A stretch of 64,000 nucleotides of DNA from Candidatus Contubernalis alkalaceticus (GCF_022558445.1 NZ_CP054699.1:700001-764000); one strand, 5' to 3'; shown: positions 16,994 to 25,628, counted from the first letter of the stretch. Program-made: numbers and translations. The notes: a model not told the origin generated them from the sequence alone.

Positions 16994-17016
16994 AAAAAAA
17001 TTCGCGAAGCAATATA

Positions 17017-17049
17017 ACAAAACCCCCGGTTCCTTTATTTACTTAAAAG
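17017..17049. terminator. Left half of a terminator hairpin split by IS66
   Basis: AACAAAACCCCC (17017-17027) would pair with GGGGTTTTTGTT (19590-19601) if the IS66 element and one target copy are removed. This would give a bidirectional terminator between the 16445 gene and the convergent DUF4179 gene. Confidence 0.7.
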
Positions 17050-17122
17050 GTAAGCGTCTAATAAGTCAGTGGATATAAAAAAAGCAAAAACTAGTGTAAA
17101 CTAAGTTTTTGCCTCTTTTTCT

Positions 17123-18661
17123 TTACTTGCAGTTTTCCTGGACATCCTGACTCCATGGAAGATAATCTTCAAGGAACTCTGGATGTTGCCCAAACTGTAC
17201 GCCTGGAAGCTCGCTAAAGATGAAATATAGGTATTTGTATGGATTTAGGCCATTAGCCTTGGCACTTTCAATGATACTGTAAACGGCTGCACTTGCTGCA
17301 GCTCCTTTAGGGCTTCCGCTGAAAAGCCAGTTCTTTCGTCCAATAGTGAAGGGACGGATACTGTTTTCTGCCAGGTTGTTGGAAATAGAGCAGCTACCAT
17401 CCTTAAGATAATTCGTTAGCTCCTTCTTATGGTTTAGGGCATAGTTCAAGGCTTCGCTCAATTTGGATTTGGGAAGCACCTTTTTCTTTGTGGAATAAAT
17501 CCACGCCCAAAAGGCCTCCAAAACAGGCTTTTCCTGCTTCAGACGCTCTACTTTGCGCTGTTCACTTGGTAGCTTCTCGAGATTTTTTTCAATCTCAAAA
17601 AGTTTGTTGCAGTAGGCAATGCCTTGGCTTGAAAAGGTAGCTTCAGGTCGATGGGCATCTTTGGGAAGTGCATCGACAAACTTCCTTCTGACATGTGCCC
17701 AGCACAGGCATCTTATGATTCCTGGAATCTTTTTGTACCCAGAGTATGCATCCGAGTGGAGATACCCTTCATAGTCTTTCAGGAACTCCTGCGGGTACTT
17801 GCCGCTCCTTCCCGGTTGATACTCGAAGATCCGGATGGGGTGTTTGGCATGCTGGCCAGAACTGTATAACCACATGTAGGAATCTGTTGTGTTCTTGCGC
17901 CCCACTTCGTTCATTACTTGCACGGGCGTTTCATCTGCATGTATATAATGCTCCTGCATCAGCTTTTGGTGCATCAGCTCCACCAAAGGACGCAACCAGT
18001 CACGGGATGCAGCCAGAATCCAATTGGACATGGTAGCGCGGCTTAGGTTCACACCAAGTGTCTTCCATTCCTTTTCCTGCCGATAAAGGGGAAGGGCATT
18101 GACGAATTTCTGATGCATAACCCAAGCCACTGTAGATGGAGACGCCATGGAATGCTGAATTACCGGATAAGGCATCGGCGACTTCTCCATGTATGGTTTT
18201 CCATCTTTACGACAGGTTCGGCACTCGAAGGTTTCACGGTAATAATCAATGACCCTGACTTTGGCAGGAATATACTCAACTTCGGTGCGGATAAATTCTT
18301 CACCAACTGATAAAAGAGTGGTGTCACATTCTTCACAGAAGCGATCTTCTTCAGCAAGAGTGCAGAGGCGTTTATCGCGAGGGATATCTTTCAATAGCTC
18401 CATTCGCTGTCCCTTAAATTTCTTTCTTCGATAACCCTGCACTTCCTTAAGGTCAGGTTCTGGGGCCTTCGGATTCGCTTCTATTTCTGCCTCATCAAAA
18501 AGAGACATCTGTCCCGTGGGTAGGGACGATGTCTTCTCAGAGCTTTTCCCGAAAAGTTTACGTGTCAGATACTCGACTGTATCGTGGAGCTTTTTGTTTT
18601 CCTGCTCCAGTTGGGATATACGGTTTTCTAATTTTTCTAACAACTGCTCGGATGCGCTCAT
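17123..18661 (-). CDS. tnpC: IS66 transposase TnpC
   Basis: A 512-residue DDE transposase. It has an N-terminal leucine-rich coiled coil (LEKLENRISQLEQENKKLHD), a zinc-finger region (CEECDTTLL then CRTC), and the catalytic core with Asp in HADETPVQV, Asp in LHSDAYSGYKKI and Glu in NNLAENSIRPFTIGRKNW. The C-terminal SGSPKGAAASAAVYSI block is typical. Full length, with no disruption. It catalyses cut-and-paste movement together with TnpA and TnpB. Confidence 0.95.
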   Translation of the reverse strand: MSASEQLLEKLENRISQLEQENKKLHDTVEYLTRKLFGKSSEKTSSLPTGQMSLFDEAEIEANPKAPEPDLKEVQGYRRKKFKGQRMELLKDIPRDKRLCTLAEEDRFCEECDTTLLSVGEEFIRTEVEYIPAKVRVIDYYRETFECRTCRKDGKPYMEKSPMPYPVIQHSMASPSTVAWVMHQKFVNALPLYRQEKEWKTLGVNLSRATMSNWILAASRDWLRPLVELMHQKLMQEHYIHADETPVQVMNEVGRKNTTDSYMWLYSSGQHAKHPIRIFEYQPGRSGKYPQEFLKDYEGYLHSDAYSGYKKIPGIIRCLCWAHVRRKFVDALPKDAHRPEATFSSQGIAYCNKLFEIEKNLEKLPSEQRKVERLKQEKPVLEAFWAWIYSTKKKVLPKSKLSEALNYALNHKKELTNYLKDGSCSISNNLAENSIRPFTIGRKNWLFSGSPKGAAASAAVYSIIESAKANGLNPYKYLYFIFSELPGVQFGQHPEFLEDYLPWSQDVQENCK

Positions 18662-18757
18662 AAATGATGGTTTCCTTTGGTATTTTTACTATATTTAGTA
18701 TAGCATAAAAACGTCCAGAAAGCCAGTGTTTATGGGCATTCTTAGCACTTTTTTTAG

Positions 18758-19114
18758 TTAAAAACCACCCTCTATCTTAACTTTTTTTACGGCCTTTGGT
18801 TGGTCAATGGAAAGTCCCTCCAAGAGCCACCGAAGCTCCTGATTTGTAATAGAACGAACTGCTTCGGCGTTCATTGGCCACTGGAACTTTCCGTTTTCTA
18901 ATCGCTTGTACAGGAGCACGAATCCATCTTCTTCCCAGTAGAGTGCTTTGATTCGATCGCGGCGCCGGCCACAGAAGAGAAACAAACTGTTCTGAAAGGG
19001 ATTTAACTGAAAGTTTTGTTGGACGATAGCAGCAAGTCCATCAATTGCCTTTCTCATGTCAGTATAACCACAAGCAATATATATTTTCTCGGCTTTGGAG
19101 ATATCACCGAACAT
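18758..19114 (-). CDS. tnpB: IS66 accessory protein TnpB
   Basis: A 118-residue protein with the IS66 Orf2 signature KIYIACGYTDMRKAIDGLA and FCGRRRDRIKALYWEEDGF. It overlaps tnpA by 11 bp, the normal IS66 arrangement. It is required for transposition in the family, with an unclear biochemical role. Confidence 0.93.
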   Translation of the reverse strand: MFGDISKAEKIYIACGYTDMRKAIDGLAAIVQQNFQLNPFQNSLFLFCGRRRDRIKALYWEEDGFVLLYKRLENGKFQWPMNAEAVRSITNQELRWLLEGLSIDQPKAVKKVKIEGGF

Positions 19115-19460
19115 TTTGTAGTGCCCTTAAGGTATTTTCGATTAACGTCGTGGATGCATTGTTGCGAAGCTCCAATGTAACAGAACCAAACCGCAGAATA
19201 ATTTGTGAAGTCGACTCTGAAACTGGACCGTCTGCATTTGCTGGAATGTTTACTGGTACGATTGAACTATTTTCTTCAAGAGATGGGATGGCTTCGCATG
19301 CCGCCTCACGTACTTTCCGCAACCAATAGTAGTAAGTTTTTGGGTTGATGTCATGGTCAGCGCACCATACCTTGACGGTTTGTCCACTGCTGCGACATTC
19401 GCGGATAATTTGAGTCCATTGATTCAGCCGGTACTTTCTAGTAACTTCCCTGGTGTTCAA
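19104..19460 (-). CDS. tnpA: IS66 accessory protein TnpA
   Basis: A 118-residue protein with an N-terminal helix-turn-helix (QIIRECRSSGQTVKVWCADH, then DINPKTYYYWLRKVRE), the IS66 Orf1 form that likely binds the element ends. The C-terminus (IILRFGSVTLELRNNAS) is typical too. It is the first gene of the element. Confidence 0.9.
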   Translation of the reverse strand: MNTREVTRKYRLNQWTQIIRECRSSGQTVKVWCADHDINPKTYYYWLRKVREAACEAIPSLEENSSIVPVNIPANADGPVSESTSQIILRFGSVTLELRNNASTTLIENTLRALQNVR

Positions 19461-19577
19461 CTCTAAACCTCCTTTTGGAGTTTTTCGACCTGGTCGAAAA
19501 ACTCTACAAATTCTAATTTAGAGAATTGTCTCATATTACTAGGGAAGTTACCATACACCGACTTATTGGGCGCTTAC

Positions 19578-19601
19578 CTTAAAAGGTAAGGGGTTTTTGT
19601 T
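19578..19601. terminator. Right half of the split terminator
   Basis: CTTAAAAG target copy followed by GGTAAGGGGTTTTTGTT. It pairs with 17017-17027 once IS66 is removed. Confidence 0.65.
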
Positions 19602-19626
19602 ATAGGACAGTTTAAAGTATTGTTTG

Positions 19627-20688
19627 CTAATGTGTAATTAATTCGACTGTTTGGTCTTCCAGGAGCTGTTTTTCAGGAGGGCCAATCAAGAATACTCGTA
19701 ATGTATATTTACTTGAATTATGAAAAGCACTAGCTCGAAAGTTTGTAGTGATGATAGTTTTACCCTCATTTTCTTCCATCACAAAGCCCTGTCCTTCAAA
19801 TTCCTCTCCATTTTCGCTAATGAGCTTCATTTGAAACAAACCTCCCGAACCTTCAATTACTGTGTTAAGAACAAAGCTGACATTAAAAGAGGTGGGAGTT
19901 GATACGGCAGACAGAATCTCTATATCTGAAGATTGCTTTTGTGCAGTATATTTAACGATCTCTCTTTCAAGGTAACCGTCTTCATTTAGTGCTAAATCCC
20001 ATTGACCGTCAATTTCTTTTAATAAATTGTTTGAGGAGAAAAGTCTAATGGTTTCTACTTCAACGACTGCATTCTCAATTTTTGGAATTTGGCCTTTTAT
20101 TGATTCGATTACAAAATAAAACTGAACTTCCGGTTTTGTATCATCAATATAACTATGCACTGAAAAAGCATTGATGATATGAGGTAGATTATCTGCTTTT
20201 AATGGTTTTGTATCTGGAATATTTTCAACAATATATATACCGTCGACATTTTTGACTCTAAAGTCTAAGACCACATCATCTATTCCTTTTAGCAGATCAG
20301 CCTCCTCAAATTTGGCAGTCATAATAAACGCCATTTTGTAAGAATCGTAAAGGTAACTATCAAGGGAAATAGTTATGTTTTGGTTAGATACCATACTGTC
20401 GATTGGCTGTAGAAGTCCTTCATCTACTGTTCTTTCAATGCCCGAATCATTAAACCCTAAGAAACCTTTAATGTTTGCGATTACTGAGCTATTTGTTGCT
20501 AGCACTCCTAGAATGAGAATACAAACAGCAGCAACTATACCTTTTTTCCAAAACATGTTTATCTTCTCCTTCTTTCCATATTTTTTTATTTCACTATAAG
20601 TATTGTCAAGTGCTGTTCTAACACTTTTTGGTATTTCGCTATCTTCCTGCAGAATTTTGTTTATTTTTTTCTCAAAGTTTTTTTCCAT
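19627..20688 (-). CDS. DUF4179-type anti-sigma membrane protein
   Basis: About 353 residues from the ATG at 20688 (MEKNFEKKINKIL), which overlaps the sigma gene by 17 bp. It has a cytosolic N-terminus of about 50 residues, one membrane segment (KGIVAAVCILILGVLATNSS), then a large extracytoplasmic DUF4179 region (ISLDSYLYDSYKMAFIMTAK) of beta-rich character. The standard reading is that the short cytosolic part holds the ECF sigma factor inactive until a surface signal arrives. Recognised by gene order and the DUF4179-like middle. The signal is unknown. Confidence 0.82.
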   Translation of the reverse strand: MEKNFEKKINKILQEDSEIPKSVRTALDNTYSEIKKYGKKEKINMFWKKGIVAAVCILILGVLATNSSVIANIKGFLGFNDSGIERTVDEGLLQPIDSMVSNQNITISLDSYLYDSYKMAFIMTAKFEEADLLKGIDDVVLDFRVKNVDGIYIVENIPDTKPLKADNLPHIINAFSVHSYIDDTKPEVQFYFVIESIKGQIPKIENAVVEVETIRLFSSNNLLKEIDGQWDLALNEDGYLEREIVKYTAQKQSSDIEILSAVSTPTSFNVSFVLNTVIEGSGGLFQMKLISENGEEFEGQGFVMEENEGKTIITTNFRASAFHNSSKYTLRVFLIGPPEKQLLEDQTVELITH

Positions 20689-21226
20689 ACTCAGAACACC
20701 CCTCCTCACTGTAATACTTCTTTTTTAAGGTTGCTCTTGCCCTTGAAAGTCTAGATTTTACGGTTCCTTCAGGCTCCTTTAAAAAATTCCCAATTTCTCT
20801 TGTGTTTAGTCCAACTATGTAATACAGAATAACTACTAATTTATAATCATGATTTAAACTATTGATGGCATCGTTTAATTCAATCCGGAGAAATTCATTG
20901 CCACTAACTTTATTGGGTAGAACTTCATCAACACATATAAGCTTTTTGTTCTTACGCAAGATCTCGTTGCACTTATTAATTAAGATTTTGCAGACCCACG
21001 TTTTAAAGTACTGTTCATTTTGCAGGGTATTGATGTTTTCAAACGCTTTCATTATTGCTTCTTGCATTGCGTCGGCAATATCTTCATCACAATCTAGAAG
21101 CCTTTTTGCAACGCCGTATAAAACACCCTCATACAGTTTTATGGCTTTAACAAAGGCCTCTCCATCGCCCTTTTTTGCTTTTTTTACTAGAATGCTTAGT
21201 TGATCCGCAATATTAGCCACCCCCAA
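20672..21226 (-). CDS. ECF-type RNA polymerase sigma factor
   Basis: A 184-residue sigma-70 family factor. Region 2 includes LYEGVLYGVAKRLLDCDEDI then ADAMQEAIMKAFENI, with the conserved -10-binding stretch. Region 4 is LVVILYYIVGLNTREIGNFL then EPEGTVKSRLSRARATLKK, a typical -35-binding helix-turn-helix. It directs transcription of a small regulon, probably including itself, under control of the DUF4179 protein encoded just downstream. Confidence 0.92.
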   Translation of the reverse strand: MGVANIADQLSILVKKAKKGDGEAFVKAIKLYEGVLYGVAKRLLDCDEDIADAMQEAIMKAFENINTLQNEQYFKTWVCKILINKCNEILRKNKKLICVDEVLPNKVSGNEFLRIELNDAINSLNHDYKLVVILYYIVGLNTREIGNFLKEPEGTVKSRLSRARATLKKKYYSEEGCSEYGKKL

Positions 21227-21301
21227 TAATATGTCTTATACTATATTAGATAGAAAAGTAATTTAAATGGTTGCATTAATCTTGATTAAATTATGAATAA
21301 T

Positions 21302-21343
21302 AACCCGCAATCCCTTTAATCATATAAGGAATTACGGGTTATT
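21302..21343 (-). terminator. Imperfect terminator hairpin
   Basis: AACCCGCAATCCCTT and AAGGAATTACGGGTT can pair with two mismatches around ATAATCATAT-like loop sequence. It lies between the C45 fragment and the sigma gene and would end transcripts of the former. Confidence 0.5.
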
Positions 21344-21400
21344 TAACTTTTGATACTGATTATTTTTAAGCATCATTCTGACGACGAAGCGTATCTTATC

Positions 21401-21815
21401 TTAAATCATATACTCAGCGAACTGGAAACTGCAGGGGTTCCCGGCCGCTGCATACATTACGCCGTCTTCAGGAACCATTATAAAAGAAGCCAGGGTAGAA
21501 GATTGATACTGAGGTGGCACAGAACTGTCTACATGACGACAGATGGAATAAGGATAGTTTTCGTGGTCGGAAAGTATATCTATCATAACTTTAGGGGTTA
21601 TCTTATCATAATGCTCATCCATTAAATATCTTATTCTTTCTATACGTTTAAAACTGTCAGGGAAAATTTGAGCTGCCATATCTCCCGTTTTAAGCCGTTC
21701 AGTAAGATAATGATTGGTATGGACAATAATATTGTCGCGGGGTTTTAGGACCTCCCGGTCGTTATGTATGCTTTCCAGCCCAAATATTTCCTCACTGGCA
21801 TCTGCCAGATAATTA
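21401..21815 (-). pseudogene. C45-type acyltransferase/peptidase fragment
   Basis: About 138 codons match the C-terminal half of the acyl-CoA:6-aminopenicillanate acyltransferase-like (C45) family: IIVHTNHYLTERLKTGD, then FPDSFKRIERIRYLMDEHYD, PKVMIDILSDHENYPYSICR and TLASFIMVPEDGVMYAAAGN-PC. The N-terminal half with the autoprocessing Cys is absent, so it cannot be functional. Confidence 0.7.
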
Positions 21816-21986
21816 CTATTGTTTTTTCACTCCCAGCCACAGGTCTCTCCATAAGTCTTTAACAAATTTTTCCTTCCTCATTTCCGGCAAAATCATCATC
21901 CAGTTTAGAATCCCTTCCCTAGCTTTCCTGACAATTTCTTTATTTATGGTTTTTTGTATATTTATGGTTTTTTGTAATAGTGACAT
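21816..21986 (-). CDS. Possible 56-residue protein or gene start remnant
   Basis: A short frame from ATG at 21986, with two copies of the 17-bp unit encoding Q-K-T-I-N at its start (tandem ATTTATGGTTTTTTGTA). It contains AREGILNWMMILPEMRKEKF then VKDLWRDLWLG. It abuts the C45 fragment. Unrecognised, and it may be noise from a fused gene front. Confidence 0.25.
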   Translation of the reverse strand: MSLLQKTINIQKTINKEIVRKAREGILNWMMILPEMRKEKFVKDLWRDLWLGVKKQ

Positions 21987-22257
21987 TTTAACAGAACAAT
22001 TACAAAAAGGTATTAATTTTTAATTGAGACAGGGATAAAATTTTTAGAAGTGCGGTGAAAATGTTCCATATTTGTCAGGATACTCTTTGCGGAAGGAATA
22101 GAAAAGGGTTTGTTCAGGGATGATTGCCCCAGAAAAATGTTCTGGTCTTTTCGATTATTTTTACAATCACTTTAGTGTTGTGGGTGACAGACCTCATATA
22201 GGTAGGTATTGCCCACTTGAAATAAATGTTCTTTAATGTTGCCAGTAATATTTACGA
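21987..22257. other. Decayed intergenic stretch
   Basis: No intact gene. On the minus strand about 34 codons (RPEHFSGAIIPEQTLFYSFR then KEYPDKYGTFSPHF) look protein-like and end in a stop near 22048. I could not place the family. Confidence 0.3.
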
Positions 22258-22443
22258 CTAACTGGGCTGTAACTGATCTGTTTTCATGTAGTAAGTAATA
22301 TACTCCTGGAAAATATGGTAAAGCTTATCTTCCGTGTCCATAGTCTCTGCACCATCCATGATTTCCTCCATCAAGTTAACATACTCGTGGGCAAGGTCTT
22401 CATAAACTGAAAAAAACAACTCTTCTTTTCCTTTATAAAAATA
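22258..22443 (-). pseudogene. TetR-family regulator fragment
   Basis: The minus-strand frame FYKGKEELFFSVYEDLAHEY then VNLMEEIMDGAETMDTEDK follows the TetR pattern at the end of the DNA-binding domain (YYxFKxKEELF). It ends in a stop after QLQPS. Its DNA-binding front is replaced by the tail-less ParE toxin gene, joined at IFIK/FYKGKEE. Confidence 0.65.
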
Positions 22444-22453
22444 TGGTCACTTT

Positions 22454-22669
22454 CTATTGAGTATAATAGTTGATACGGAAACTTATGAAGAGGCACTTTC
22501 GTACTTCACCACTTTCAATCGACCACGCTGTGGGGTACTCAACAATTCGCAAAGCTGCCTTACTTACTTCTTCCTTAAATCTCTTGCCAAGTCTAAAATG
22601 TTGAAGTTCATAAAATCTAACTGCATCCTCAAGTTCTAGCTTAGCATACTTAGAAAATATTACTCTCAT
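22454..22669 (-). pseudogene. RelE/ParE-type toxin, frameshifted and truncated
   Basis: The frame MRVIFSKYAKLELEDAVRFY then ELQHFRLGKRFKEEVSKAAL is a RelE/ParE-fold toxin. After RKCLF one base is missing. The correct continuation (HKFPYQLLYSIESDHIFIK) is still readable in the next frame before homology ends in the TetR fragment. The toxin is therefore short of its C-terminal strand and probably dead. It overlaps its antitoxin gene by 4 bp. Confidence 0.75.
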
Positions 22670-22875
22670 AACTCTTCCTTAAATATCTCTTCCATAGGGA
22701 AAGCTTCTAATTTTCCTTCTCTATACGCTTTAAGCCTTTTTTCTGATTCCTCTATCCATAAATCATCGATCTTCTTATCTGGCTCATCAATACTCTTAAT
22801 CAAACCTTCCACAAGTATAAACCTCTCTTCAGGTTTCAGCTTAAGTGCTTGCTTTAGTATTTCATCAACACTCAT
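22666..22875 (-). CDS. Addiction-module antitoxin (PF09720-like)
   Basis: A 69-residue protein that fits the 'addiction module component' family: ILKQALKLKPEERFILVEGL then IKSIDEPDKKIDDLWIEES and AYREGKLEAFPMEEIF. It normally neutralises the co-encoded ParE-like toxin and represses their promoter. A GGAGGTGCG ribosome site precedes the ATG. It is intact although the toxin is broken, which is the harmless order of decay. Confidence 0.82.
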   Translation of the reverse strand: MSVDEILKQALKLKPEERFILVEGLIKSIDEPDKKIDDLWIEESEKRLKAYREGKLEAFPMEEIFKEEL

Positions 22876-22974
22876 ACCTACGCACCTCCAAAATAATTTT
22901 TAGACTATTTAGTATTTTTATTATAACATGTGGTGAGTAAAGTTTATATCTGGTAGTAGCGAATTTTTAGCTCT

Positions 22975-23080
22975 TCATCATCTCATCATTATATGAGATA
23001 TGGTGTTTTATACCTCCCAAAAACTTCGTACGGCCAAATGTATTAAGCTTAAAGGTAAGGATAATCATAATGTCAATGAG
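22975..23080 (+). repeat. Scrap of the 161/212-residue gene segment
   Basis: TTATATGAGATATGGTGTTT matches 61604-61623 (LYEIWCFIPP), then jumps directly to CTTCGTACGGCCAAATG, matching the leader at 61868 and 348. It is a third, deleted copy of that segment. Confidence 0.6.
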
Positions 23081-23197
23081 CTGGCTCCGGACAAGAGTAA
23101 TGTTAAAATATTACAAGGAAATTGGATATATTTGTAGAATAAAAGAAATAAGTTCTCTCAACTTGAAACATAGTAGTATTATGAAAATGTTTACATT

Positions 23198-23578
23198 GTG
23201 GGTACTATGAACACGGCAGATCGTTCTATTGCACTGCTGGATGTTGCACTCAGGCGTCGGTTTGGTTTTGTTGAATTAATGCCGGATTACAGCCTGTTTC
23301 AAGGCGTATCTTTTGAGGGGATGCCCCTTGGAGAATGGCTTAAAGAACTTAACAAGCGCATATGTGAAAACATAGGACAGGACGCTCGCAACTTACAGAT
23401 TGGACATTCTTATTTCCTTGAAAAAGAGAAGGCTGTCACCAGTGCTGATAGATTCGGAATGATAGTAAAAGAGGATGTTATTCCGCTGATTGAAGAGTAT
23501 TGCTATGGAGATTATGGTACAATGTCAAAAATTCTTGGAAGCGGCATTGTTGACGTAAAACATCAGATGATAAACTAG
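23198..23578 (+). pseudogene. mcrB: McrB-type AAA+ GTPase, C-terminal fragment
   Basis: GTMNTADRSIALLDVALRRR then FGFVELMPDY is the sensor/arginine-finger part of McrB-like (AAA_5) GTPases of modification-dependent restriction systems. About 126 codons remain. Walker A, Walker B and the DNA-recognition N-terminus are missing, and no McrC follows. The remnant shows that a defence locus was once here. Confidence 0.8.
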
Positions 23579-23622
23579 GAACCTTTTGGTGAAGGAAATA
23601 TTTCTAAAAATATTTATATTAC

Positions 23623-24003
23623 CTAAATGGGCAGGTTTTTGCGACTGAAGAATAGAATCCCGCCGCCGTACATTACTGTCGCGACAATTAAAAAGATTAC
23701 GTTGGCAGTAATGGTAAAGGAATTTCCGTCTAATAATTTTAAAGGATCCAGCAGGGTGAATAGGGAAAGATTCCCCAACCATGCGTATTTTTCTCCTACA
23801 TTGGCCAGCATGTTCAGTACGAAAAACGCGATAGGCACTCCCGCACCAAAAGCCAGGGAGTTCGCTGTCAATACTCTCCGGGTCAAACATGGATATGATT
23901 ATTCCCATGTACATTATCATAATTACAAAAAAAATGGCAAGAGTAATCCAGTTTGATTTTGTGGTAGCCTTAAACAAGGTGAAATTCATATTACTGTACC
24001 CCC
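23623..24003 (-). pseudogene. ABC exporter permease, internal deletion
   Basis: The first 43 codons (MNFTLFKATTKSNWITLAIF...) and the last 87 match the intact permease at 48305. About 435 bp between them are gone, joined at GGGAGTT and CGCTGTCAA, and the register is lost. Four of about six membrane helices are missing. Confidence 0.88.
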
Positions 24004-24871
24004 TGTCCATAATATTTCATAAACACCTGTTCCAGGCTTTGTGATGGGATATTCATCTCCAGCACTTTGCATTTAGCCAGCGTTTCAATAAAGCGGTCAT
24101 AATTAGAACTTACATAGACTTCAACATGATTGTCCGTTATACTTCCAAGATCCAGTCCGCTGTTTTGAAGCTGCTTAACATCTTCTAAAGAGGCAACGGT
24201 TACTAAAAAAGCCTTGCGTTGTGATGCCTTCAGGGAATGTACGTCTTCCACATCTACAAGCCGGCCCTCCCGTATGATCCCGGCCCGGTCATTGGTACGG
24301 TCAATTTCCCCAAAGTTATGGGAAGACATCAAGATGGTTTTCCCCCGGGACTTTTCCTCCATAATTAAATCTATGAAATAGCGCTGCATCAGCGGGTCAA
24401 GGCCGCTGGTGGGTTCATCCAAAATATAGACTTCAGGGTCGTGCATGAAAGCTGTGATAATGCCCAGTTTCTGCTTCATACCTTTAGACATTTTGCGAAT
24501 CCTGCCGCCGGTTTCCAGTTCAAACCGTTGGATGAGATTGTTGGTACGGGTTTTATCCTTACATCGCCGCATTTCATTCATGAATTTTAAAAACTGTGTG
24601 CCGGTCATATCGCTGAAAAAAGCAATTTCCCCCGGCAGATACCCCAAGAACTTTTGAATTTCCTTTGCCTGAGTTCGGCAGTCAAGTCCGTTAATGGTGC
24701 AGCGTCCTTTATCAGCATTAGTAAATCCAGCAGCTGGCGGATGGTGGTGGTTTTCCCCGAACCATTAGGCCCAAGGTAGCCGAATACCTCCCCTTCCTCA
24801 ACAGAAAAAGAAAGATCAAAGATTCCTTTTCCATTTTTATAGGTCATGGTAAGATCTTTGACCTCAATCAT
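23991..24871 (-). pseudogene. ABC exporter ATPase, frameshifted
   Basis: It matches the intact ATPase at 49107 along its whole length, but one C is missing near 24728, just after the Walker A region (GPNGSGKTTTIRQLL). The frame continues as noise, and the main part (signature KMSKGMKQKLG, Walker B VYILDEPT) reads separately from 24647. Without its P-loop this piece is inactive. Confidence 0.88.
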
Positions 24872-25093
24872 ATAAATCTCCTCCCCTTAGTTTTGAAATG
24901 AGAGACTGTTATATTTCATATTATCACCATAATAATTTTTAGTTCCAGTCGTAGCTAAAGCGCTGGGCTTTATGCGGAGATTTATGCAACAAGCCAAATA
25001 ATAATTTGATTTGATATAACTTGTTATATTTTTACAAGCCCCCGCATATTTTGAACGGAACCGTGCAAAAATGAATAGGGGGTTGAAGAGTTA

Positions 25094-25321
25094 ATGTTCA
25101 AAAAGAAGTACTTAATAATCAGCCTTATCCTGCTGTTTACTATGGGTTGTCTTTTTGCAGGATGTGGGGAACAGGTTGAAGATCAGTTAGACAATGTTGA
25201 AGATACGGTGGAAGATGTAATTGAAGATGTAGAAGATACTGAAGAAGTTGAAGATGATGAAGAGGACGAGACTGATGAGGTAGTAGCGGAAGAGGATGAC
25301 GAAGAGGAAGAAGCGGAATAA
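25094..25321 (+). CDS. Small acidic lipoprotein, copy 1
   Basis: 75 residues with a signal peptide and lipobox (LFAGC, Cys24), then a tail of about 50 residues that is over half Asp/Glu in imperfect repeats (VEDTVEDVIEDVEDTEEVED). It is extracellular, membrane-tethered, low-complexity and strongly negative; it might bind cations or shield the surface. It is almost identical to the copy at 50201. It diverges from the ABC exporter genes and shares their intergenic region. A GGGGG ribosome site precedes ATG. No family assigned. Confidence 0.75.
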   Translation: MFKKKYLIISLILLFTMGCLFAGCGEQVEDQLDNVEDTVEDVIEDVEDTEEVEDDEEDETDEVVAEEDDEEEEAE

Positions 25322-25350
25322 CTGGAATAAAAAAATATTGCACGGCTAAG

Positions 25351-25379
25351 AAGCGGGTTTTTATTGCCCGCTTTTTTTT
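25351..25379 (+). terminator. Terminator of lipoprotein copy 1
   Basis: AAGCGGG and CCCGCTT pair around TTTTTATTG, followed by a run of T. Repeated at 50458-50487. Confidence 0.85.
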
Positions 25380-25436
25380 ATGAGAAGTGGGTACATTCTT
25401 AGCAGCAGGCATTATGTCCGGAAATATGCTAAAATG

Positions 25437-25628
25437 TATTTGTTTTGGAAAGGTAAGGACAAGGGGTTTCGATAGCCCTTTATGGCGGATTTTGAAAATA
25501 CCGAAAGCACGGGGCGGATATTCGGGCAATAATACGACAAAACTAAACAATTTGCTACAAAGGGATTACGGCAAGTTTGCAGGAATAAGATGTAATTAGA
25601 ATAATTATCCATTAATTATTCACTTGGA
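25437..25628 (+). repeat. Family B repeat
   Basis: Contains GGTTTCGATAGCCCTTTAT, an A-like core (CGGATATTCGGGCAATAA) and the full tail (ACAATTTGCTACAAAGGGAT ... TAGAATAATTATCCATTAA). The head is missing. The region 25629-25872 that follows is AT-rich and shows no gene. Confidence 0.75.

Larger units (their letters stand above)
17050..19577 (-). mobile_element. Complete IS66-family insertion sequence
   Basis: A 2528-bp element. The terminal inverted repeats are GTAAGCGTCTAATAAGTC (17050-17067) and, inverted, GTAAGCGCCCAATAAGTC (19577-19560). The target duplication CTTAAAAG is exact on both sides (17042-17049 and 19578-19585), which is the 8 bp expected of IS66. All three genes (tnpA, tnpB, tnpC) are open, so the insertion looks recent and possibly active. 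Confidence 0.95.
23608..25405 (-). repeat. Segmental duplication X, decayed copy
   Basis: Matches 48288-50515 almost throughout (ABC permease, ABC ATPase, intergenic region, acidic lipoprotein, terminator). It has lost about 435 bp of the permease and one base in the ATPase. The breakpoints lie outside coding sequence at both ends, with no terminal repeat visible. Confidence 0.9.

Noticed and set aside
17651-18698. Several open frames on the plus strand across IS66
   Set aside because: They are antisense shadows of tnpC, which has all catalytic motifs on the minus strand.
25140-25550. Long minus-strand frame rich in Leu/His/Pro opposite the acidic lipoprotein
   Set aside because: It is the antisense of the GAA/GAT-rich acidic coding region and has no ribosome site.
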